From Campylobacterales bacterium (GTDB lineage Bacteria > Campylobacterota > Campylobacteria > Campylobacterales > JALSKU01): a DNA stretch of 41,947 bases. The stretch covers positions 1 through 41,947 of the forward strand of contig JAMOOV010000104.1 of assembly GCA_027065125.1 (NCBI GenBank). The letters are read 5' to 3'. Shown here in pieces: positions 37,059-41,947 of the stretch. Made by a program: the position numbers and the translations under genes. The notes under the pieces were generated by a model that saw only the letters and a program-made list of their open reading frames with translations, did not search any database and was not told the DNA's origin. Each line of letters opens with the position of its first letter. Positions within the stretch are counted from its first letter, which is position 1.

Positions 37059-37634
37059 ATGCAAATCATTGTAACAGGCGGTATTTGTACAGGTAAAAGT
37101 ACTGCTTGTAAAGTATTTGAAGAAAATGGTTTTCATATTATTGATGCCGATAAAATTGCTCATGATATGCTGGATAAAAATATTTTTTCTATCAAAAAAC
37201 TTTTTGGTAATAAGTATATTGTAAATGGTAAAGTAGATAGGAAAAAGCTTGGATCTTTGGTTTTTGAAGATGAAAAAGAGAAAGAAAAACTGGAGTCTTT
37301 ACTGCATCCTCTTATAAGAGAAGAGATAAAAAAATCGATCTTAAAGTTAGAAGAAAACCAAAAGAGATATATTTTGGATATTCCGCTTTTTTTTGAAAAG
37401 GGAGGATATGTCGCTGATAAAGTTATATTGATATATGCTTCAAAAGAGGAGCAGATAAAAAGACTACAAAAAAGAAATTTTCTATCTTTCAAAGAGGCTC
37501 AAAAAAGGCTGAATGCTCAAATGAATATAGAGAAAAAAAAAGAGTTATCGGATATTGTGATAGAAAATATGGCAAGTATTGAAGAGTTAAAAAATAATAT
37601 AAAAAAGGTTATAGATGCAGATTTCAAAATATAG
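37059..37634 (+). CDS. coaE: Dephospho-CoA kinase
   Basis: CoaE phosphorylates dephospho-CoA at the 3'-hydroxyl, the last step in CoA synthesis. At 191 residues it is of usual length. The P-loop is GGICTGKST (residues 7-15), then IIDADKIAHDML, the HPLIREEI motif, and LDIPLFFEKGG (the conserved D-I-P-L-L-F-E). The SD is AAAAGGGA. It overlaps dapF by 20 nt. Confidence 0.96.
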   Translation: MQIIVTGGICTGKSTACKVFEENGFHIIDADKIAHDMLDKNIFSIKKLFGNKYIVNGKVDRKKLGSLVFEDEKEKEKLESLLHPLIREEIKKSILKLEENQKRYILDIPLFFEKGGYVADKVILIYASKEEQIKRLQKRNFLSFKEAQKRLNAQMNIEKKKELSDIVIENMASIEELKNNIKKVIDADFKI

Positions 37635-38367
37635 TGCAAGTGGTAATGATTTTGTTATATTTCATACATTTAAGGAGATAGATAGATTCGATTTGGCAAA
37701 AAAACTTTGCCATAGACAAAATGGTATAGGTGCGGATGGGCTTATAGTGCTTTTGCCGAGTTGTAAAAAAGAGTATGATTTTAAGTGGCAATTTTACAAT
37801 AGTGACGGAAGTGTGGCTGCGATGTGCGGCAACGGAAGTAGGGCGACCGCACACTATGCCTATGAGAACGGTTTATGCGATAAAAAGATGAGCTTTTTAA
37901 CCGGTGCCGGTATCATTGAGGCCGAGGTTGAAGGTGATATCGTGCAGACAACTTTAACGGATACCAAGATAGTAGGAGAGAATATATCCGAAAATGGAAA
38001 AAGTTGGGATATATACGATACGGGAGTACCTCATCTTGTAACTTTTACGGATGATTTGGATGTTTACTCCAAAGAGGAAGCGAGAGAATTGAGGCAAAAA
38101 TATAATGCCAATGTCAACTATGCTCTTATAAAAGATGAAAAGATGTATGTTAGAACTTATGAAAGAGGTGTAGAAGATGAAACTTTGGCTTGCGGAACGG
38201 GGATGGCCGCCTGTTTTTACTCTGCACTACAAAAAGGCTTGATAAAAGATAGTGTGGAAGTTTACCCCAAAAGCAAAGAAAGATTAATTTTAACTTATAA
38301 AAACAATAAAATATATTTTAAAGGAAAAGTTGCAAGAAGTTTTGATATAATAAAATATATAATATAA
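37615..38367 (+). CDS. dapF: Diaminopimelate epimerase
   Basis: DapF interconverts LL- and meso-diaminopimelate for peptidoglycan and lysine. Two catalytic cysteines are present: C71 in AAMCGNGSRA and C193 in LACGTGMAA, in the two mirror-image halves. Other marks are YSASGNDFVIF at the N-terminus, GIGADGLIVL and YNSDGS. The start at 37615 lies inside coaE (20-nt overlap); the length of 250 residues is short by about 20 but complete in both lobes. Confidence 0.96.
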   Translation: MQISKYSASGNDFVIFHTFKEIDRFDLAKKLCHRQNGIGADGLIVLLPSCKKEYDFKWQFYNSDGSVAAMCGNGSRATAHYAYENGLCDKKMSFLTGAGIIEAEVEGDIVQTTLTDTKIVGENISENGKSWDIYDTGVPHLVTFTDDLDVYSKEEARELRQKYNANVNYALIKDEKMYVRTYERGVEDETLACGTGMAACFYSALQKGLIKDSVEVYPKSKERLILTYKNNKIYFKGKVARSFDIIKYII

Positions 38368-38385
38368 AATTTACGGAGAAATGAT

Positions 38386-39138
38386 TTGAGAAAAATAGTT
38401 GTGATAGTGATGCTTTTATCCACATTTATCTATGCGGGAGGGCTTCCTTCTTGGTACTATAAGATAAAAAGTGTTTCTTTACAAAAGAAGAAATTTGTGG
38501 AGATAATGTTACCTTTGATAAAAAAAGCAAATGAAAATACACTAAAAGAGAGAAAGTTTGTTATAAATTTTTTTGACAAGCTTGAAAAACATGGTTTTGC
38601 ATCTATGAAAAAAAGCGAACTTATAAAATTGGCAAAATTGTCAAAAAAGTATAAAATAAAGAATCTTTTTGACAAATATGAATATCTTTTGAAGATTGAT
38701 AAAGTTCCTGAGTCTTTAGCCCTTACTCAAGCTGCCATAGAGAGTGCATGGGGAAAAAGTAGATTTGCAAAGTATGCCAACAATATCTTTGGACAGTGGA
38801 CATATAAAACAAAAGGACTTGTTCCAGAAAATAGGACAGAAGGACAAACCCATAAAATTAAAATTTTTAGATCTCTGCAATCTTCAGTTAATGCATATGT
38901 GGCAAATTTGAACAGAAATAGAGCATATAAAGACTTTAGGATACAAAGATATCAGGCAAGAGTTCTTAATGAGATGTATAAAGGAACTGATGCCGCAAAG
39001 ACGATGGTTGAGTACTCTCAGCTTAAAGATAAGTATGTTCACATGATCAGTAAATTTATGATAAACAATAAATTTTTAAAGTATGACACTATAGTTAAAG
39101 AAAGAGAAGAAAATAGACCTATTTATGCTCTAAGATAA
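38386..39138 (+). CDS. Bax-like glucosaminidase-domain protein
   Basis: A 250-residue exported protein with an N-terminal signal peptide (MRKIVVIVMLLSTFIYAGG). Residues about 105-200 contain the glucosaminidase (FlgJ/Bax, GH73-like) core: LALTQAAIESAWGKSRFAKY with catalytic-type E119, then NNIFGQWTY. It is likely a peptidoglycan hydrolase acting in the periplasm; it is closer to E. coli Bax than to FlgJ. The start is TTG with GGAG 7 nt upstream. It follows dapF after 18 nt; both concern the cell wall. Confidence 0.88.
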   Translation: MRKIVVIVMLLSTFIYAGGLPSWYYKIKSVSLQKKKFVEIMLPLIKKANENTLKERKFVINFFDKLEKHGFASMKKSELIKLAKLSKKYKIKNLFDKYEYLLKIDKVPESLALTQAAIESAWGKSRFAKYANNIFGQWTYKTKGLVPENRTEGQTHKIKIFRSLQSSVNAYVANLNRNRAYKDFRIQRYQARVLNEMYKGTDAAKTMVEYSQLKDKYVHMISKFMINNKFLKYDTIVKEREENRPIYALR

Positions 39139-39171
39139 TTTTTAAATAATTTCTATTTTTAAACAAAAATT

Positions 39172-39185
39172 TGTTATTATTCACA
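39172..39185. repeat. Small inverted repeat upstream of the serralysin-like gene
   Basis: AACAAA-AA-TTTGTT, 34 nt after the glucosaminidase stop and before the protease gene. It could be a weak hairpin; the 105-nt gap 39139-39243 otherwise holds only AT-rich promoter-like DNA and an AAAGG SD. Confidence 0.3.
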
Positions 39186-39243
39186 ATATGATAAATTGCT
39201 AAAATCATATGCTTTATATTTTAAATATACAAAGGCTAAAAGT

Positions 39244-41037
39244 ATGGATATAAATTATCAAGTTGCTATGCTGTATATAGCCACATTCGGACGAGCTCCG
39301 GATAGTGCAGGGCTTGATTATTGGGTAAATGACTCCGGGTTGGACTTAGAAGAGATCGCACAAAGTTTTTTTGACCAGAATGAAACCAAGCAACTTTATC
39401 CTCAAAATATTTCTACAAATATATTTATATCTAATGTTTATCAAAATCTTTTTGACAGAGAACCGGATAATGAAGGACTGAAATATTGGGAAAATCAACT
39501 TGATAGCGGAAAAATCAACAGATCTCACTTTATACTTGCTGTCATAAATGGTGCTTTGGGAAATGATAAAATACTACTTGAAAACAAGACTGAAGTTGGA
39601 TTGGCTTTTGTAAATGACGGTTTAAATGATATAAACTTAGCACATAACATTATAGATAAAGTTACTATTTATCAAAACAGTGTAGATGATACTATAAACA
39701 TAATAAACAATATAGCAAAAGAGTCTCTTGTGGGTAAAGCATTTGAAAAATATTCATACATTGATAACGATCTGTCCACTTTGAGCAATCTTGATACATA
39801 CGGTGTTGCTGAGCTTTATTCCGGTCATAAATGGGAAGATGATACACATACGATAACTTATAGCTTCAATGCTACTTTGCCAGACGAATATAGTGATAAA
39901 GATAGTCAAAATTGGGAAGAGCTAAATAGTACACAAAAAGATGCCGTACACAATATCATGGATGGATTATCAAATCTACTTAGTATAAATTTTGAAGAGG
40001 TTCCGGGCAATAGCGGAATGATAAGATACAACTTGATCGATATGGATGATAGATTGGCCGGCTATGCATACTATCCAGGACCATACAACAAAGATGGGGA
40101 TATATTTTTATCTCGTGAAGTTTTTAATACGGAAAAAGATTATCAAGATTTGACCCCAGGCACTATAGGATTTGAAGCTATAGCTCATGAAACAGGACAT
40201 GCTTTAGGCTTAAAGCATCCGTTTGATGATTATCCAACACTACCGAAAGATTTGGACGACACAAATCATACTATTATGTCATATACAGATAAAAACAACA
40301 TTGTACCTGTTTTTACACAACAATCGGACGGATTAAGTGTCAGTTATAAAATCATAGAACCACAATTTTACTCTTTGTATGATGTATCTGCTTTGCAAGC
40401 TGTTTACGGAGCTAACACGACTACAAACATAGGTAATGATATATATACTTTAAATTATAGTGATCATAAACTCTATACGATTTGGGATGCAGGAGGAAAC
40501 GATACTATAGATTTATCTCAAAATAGAGGTCATGATATCATAGATATGCATGACGGAACTATAAACAGTGCGGATTATTATACGATAGATGAAACTATAT
40601 CTCTATATCAAACAGGAGTTGGGGAAAGTTATTATGATGATTGGATACAGCAAAAGATAGAAGATTTATACAACGATCAAGAACTTTATGAAGGAGAAAA
40701 TAATCTAACTATAGTTACAGGAGTAGTGATAGAAAATCTCTATACAGGTAATAATGCAGATGTTGTAGAAGATAATGAAACGGATAATCATATCTTTACA
40801 AACGGTGGAGATGATGAGATATATCTTGGTAACGGAGGGTATGACTATATAGACGGCGAAGATGGATTTGATATTGTAATTCTTAATGAATCTTATACAG
40901 ATATCAATGTACATCAACTTGAAAATTCTCACTATCTTTTAGAAGGTGATAACTTTGCGGCAGATATCGTAGGTATAGAGGAGATATATTTTAGCACAGA
41001 CGGCATAGGCTACTCTCCAAGCGATTTGTCAGTATAG
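39244..41037 (+). CDS. Serralysin-like RTX zinc metalloprotease with DUF4214
   Basis: A 597-residue, acidic, probably secreted protein. Residues about 1-90 match DUF4214 twice (ATFGRAPDSAGLDYW, LFDREPDNEGLKYW), a domain found in large surface or secreted proteins. A metzincin protease follows: HETGHALGLKH at residues 315-325 and the Met-turn in IMSY, with S-x-YD-x-x-ALQ-x-x-YGAN (SLYDVSALQAVYGAN), typical of serralysins (M10B). Near the C-terminus are RTX-like calcium repeats (NGGDDEIYLGNGGYDYIDGEDGFD, about 520-545). No N-terminal signal peptide; export by a type I system is expected, though none is nearby. I start at the ATG at 39244 with AAAGG; an upstream TTG adds 16 residues. Confidence 0.87.
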   Translation: MDINYQVAMLYIATFGRAPDSAGLDYWVNDSGLDLEEIAQSFFDQNETKQLYPQNISTNIFISNVYQNLFDREPDNEGLKYWENQLDSGKINRSHFILAVINGALGNDKILLENKTEVGLAFVNDGLNDINLAHNIIDKVTIYQNSVDDTINIINNIAKESLVGKAFEKYSYIDNDLSTLSNLDTYGVAELYSGHKWEDDTHTITYSFNATLPDEYSDKDSQNWEELNSTQKDAVHNIMDGLSNLLSINFEEVPGNSGMIRYNLIDMDDRLAGYAYYPGPYNKDGDIFLSREVFNTEKDYQDLTPGTIGFEAIAHETGHALGLKHPFDDYPTLPKDLDDTNHTIMSYTDKNNIVPVFTQQSDGLSVSYKIIEPQFYSLYDVSALQAVYGANTTTNIGNDIYTLNYSDHKLYTIWDAGGNDTIDLSQNRGHDIIDMHDGTINSADYYTIDETISLYQTGVGESYYDDWIQQKIEDLYNDQELYEGENNLTIVTGVVIENLYTGNNADVVEDNETDNHIFTNGGDDEIYLGNGGYDYIDGEDGFDIVILNESYTDINVHQLENSHYLLEGDNFAADIVGIEEIYFSTDGIGYSPSDLSV

Positions 41038-41081
41038 ATTTTTCAACATCCAATATAAGTAAAATCTAAGTAACAATAGAA

Positions 41082-41087
41082 TAAAAT
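41082..41087 (+). promoter_or_regulatory. Promoter -10 (TAAAAT) for tRNA-Thr
   Basis: TAAAAT lies 15 nt before the mature 5' end of the tRNA, leaving room for a short leader. The -35 region is AT-rich without a consensus. Confidence 0.4.
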
Positions 41088-41102
41088 ACGGTCTTTATCG
41101 GT

Positions 41103-41178
<76 letters not shown>

Positions 41179-41199
41179 TTCTCTAAAATCGGAACAAAT

Positions 41200-41643
41200 A
41201 TGCCAAAAAACACTATCATCGAAGCTAAAACATATACTTGTCAATATGTAGAAAGAGAAGATAGACTTCTTCTAACCATAAATTATCAAGATATTTCAAA
41301 TCGTGTTGACTTTTGGATCACAAGAAAATTTTTATTAAAACTTTTGCCATATTTTTTTGATTATATGTCTTCTGTACCTCAAGCTATAGAAAAACAGAAC
41401 AATTCAAACGGCACAACTTCGACAGACACTTCTACATTTGTTTTGACACAAAAAGAGCCATTTTTGTTGGATAGTGTTGATCTTGGTTATATGCAAAATG
41501 GAGATATAAAAATAGTATTTAAAAATACAGAAAAAAATATTTTTTGTGTAGGAGCATTGGAGCATATTTTATTTGAAAATCTTGTAGAGCTTATAACAAA
41601 ATCCGTACCTGTTGTCGAATGGGGTGCATACAATATAAAGTAA
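41200..41643 (+). CDS. Hypothetical protein downstream of tRNA-Thr
   Basis: A 147-residue protein that I do not recognise. It looks mixed alpha/beta and cytoplasmic, with a Q/N/S/T-rich linker in the middle (EKQNNSNGTTSTDTST) separating an N-terminal half (DFWITRKFLLKLLPYFFDYM) from a C-terminal half (DSVDLGYMQNGDIKIVFKNT, ILFENLVELITKSVPV). The frame is open upstream through the tRNA, but the first plausible start outside the tRNA is the ATG at 41200; SD is poor (CGGAAC). Its nearness to the tRNA suggests co-transcription with it. Confidence 0.6.
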   Translation: MPKNTIIEAKTYTCQYVEREDRLLLTINYQDISNRVDFWITRKFLLKLLPYFFDYMSSVPQAIEKQNNSNGTTSTDTSTFVLTQKEPFLLDSVDLGYMQNGDIKIVFKNTEKNIFCVGALEHILFENLVELITKSVPVVEWGAYNIK

Positions 41644-41691
41644 TTTTAAATATGTCTTTAAATTAATTGGTGTCAGAGTTGAATTAATATA

Positions 41692-41707
41692 GAATAAAGC
41701 TTTATTC
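41692..41707. terminator. 16-bp perfect palindrome after the hypothetical gene
   Basis: GAATAAAGCTTTATTC, flanked by TATA and CTATA. It is 49 nt after the gene stop and 42 nt before the transposase-like gene. With no T-run after it, a terminator is uncertain; given the RAYT-like neighbour a REP-type element is another option. Confidence 0.4.
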
Positions 41708-41748
41708 CACTATACTTTCATCAATATATTAAGTAGCAGGAAGTTTGT

Positions 41749-41947
41749 GTGGCAAGAAAAACAAGACTCTTTTTTGATGGTATCGCTTTACATATCCAAG
41801 TAAGCGGTATAAATCAAGAAAAGATATTTAGAGATGATGAAGATTATCGATACTATAAAGAGTTGTTGCAAACTTTATCAAAATCTTTACATGTCAGCAT
41901 TCACTCATATGCTCTCTTGCCGTCTTTTGTGCATTTACTGTGTACTT
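41749..41947 (+). CDS. Y1/RAYT-type transposase-like protein, partial (runs off the edge)
   Basis: The first 66 residues of a protein of the REP-associated tyrosine transposase / IS200-like Y1 family: the pattern ARKTRLFFDGIALHIQVSG, then NQEKIFRDDEDYRYYKELL, then HSYALLPSFVHLLCT follows the family's opening (R-P-R-x-x-x-x-G-x-x-x-H-V-x-x-R-G-N-x-x-x-x-I-F-x-D-x-x-D, then Y-x-x-M-P-N-H-x-H-L-L). The HUH metal site normally NH-x-H reads S-F-V-H here: the first histidine is phenylalanine (codon 41926-41928). Start GTG with AGGA about 8 nt upstream. If the change is genuine, this is a domesticated or inactive member. Confidence 0.75.
   Translation, partial: MARKTRLFFDGIALHIQVSGINQEKIFRDDEDYRYYKELLQTLSKSLHVSIHSYALLPSFVHLLCT

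Overview
The window reads as chromosomal DNA of a member of the Campylobacterota (formerly Epsilonproteobacteria), more like the free-living relatives of Sulfurimonas, Sulfurovum or Arcobacter than Campylobacter or Helicobacter. Four things point there: the strong A+T bias, the tsaD / dxr / cdsA / short NFACT-protein cluster, the order ruvC - oriC - dnaA - oriC - dnaN - gyrB - queF with TTCAC-type DnaA boxes, and RNase J next to ksgA and kdsD. This is inferred from gene order and protein character; no search could be run. Most of the window is housekeeping sequence with tight operons: TGATG or ATGA overlaps, and many GTG and TTG starts.

Layout. 1-1062: an AT-rich leader and an EamA exporter. 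1065-6353 (minus): NFACT/RqcH-like protein, a small charged protein, then cdsA-dxr-M15 peptidase-tsaD. 6367-8759 (minus): a 17-bp hairpin, a CoA-disulfide-reductase/NADH-oxidase-type flavoprotein behind a palindrome-bearing promoter, and a PDC/Cache sensor membrane protein. 8868-17684 (plus): ksgA, RNase J, kdsD, a truncated RhuM-family gene, rluB, rarA, an FAD protoporphyrinogen oxidase and an orphan NosD. 17803-21122 (plus): Mn-dependent pyrophosphatase, a soluble PAS chemoreceptor and an MFS exporter. 21209-24175 (plus): the anaerobic ribonucleotide reductase system. 24165-32686: ruvC (minus), then a bipartite replication origin around dnaA, followed by dnaN, gyrB, a degenerate GGDEF-EAL protein, queF and a YfbR-like HD protein. 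About 32688-32793 (minus): SRP RNA. 33300-36925 (minus): small membrane protein, purM, nrdB, a nitrilase-family hydrolase and pcm. 37059-39138 (plus): coaE, dapF and a Bax-like glucosaminidase. 39244 to the end: a serralysin-like RTX metalloprotease with DUF4214, tRNA-Thr(TGT), an unknown protein and the start of a RAYT/Y1-type transposase that runs off the edge.

The most notable system is the class III ribonucleotide reductase. The large NrdD (21209-23314) stops just after its C-terminal zinc site and carries no glycyl-radical motif. A 59-codon gene (23311-23490), coupled by an ATGA overlap and its own strong Shine-Dalgarno sequence, encodes the missing RVMGY glycyl-radical segment as a separate peptide. 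nrdG, the radical-SAM activase, overlaps its 3' end. This would make a three-component enzyme in which the radical carrier is a small exchangeable subunit, formally like the spare radical domain YfiD/GrcA of pyruvate formate-lyase. An aerobic NrdB with all its metal ligands and its radical tyrosine lies about 11 kb away.

Other points worth checking: a DnaA-trio-like element and a 15-bp inverted repeat in the dnaA-dnaN origin half; a RhuM-family gene wedged into the kdsD-rluB operon; an EAL-GGDEF protein with lost catalytic motifs in the gyrB operon; a NosD without a nos cluster; a 71-nt ksgA/RNase J overlap; and a RAYT-like protein whose HUH motif lacks its first histidine.
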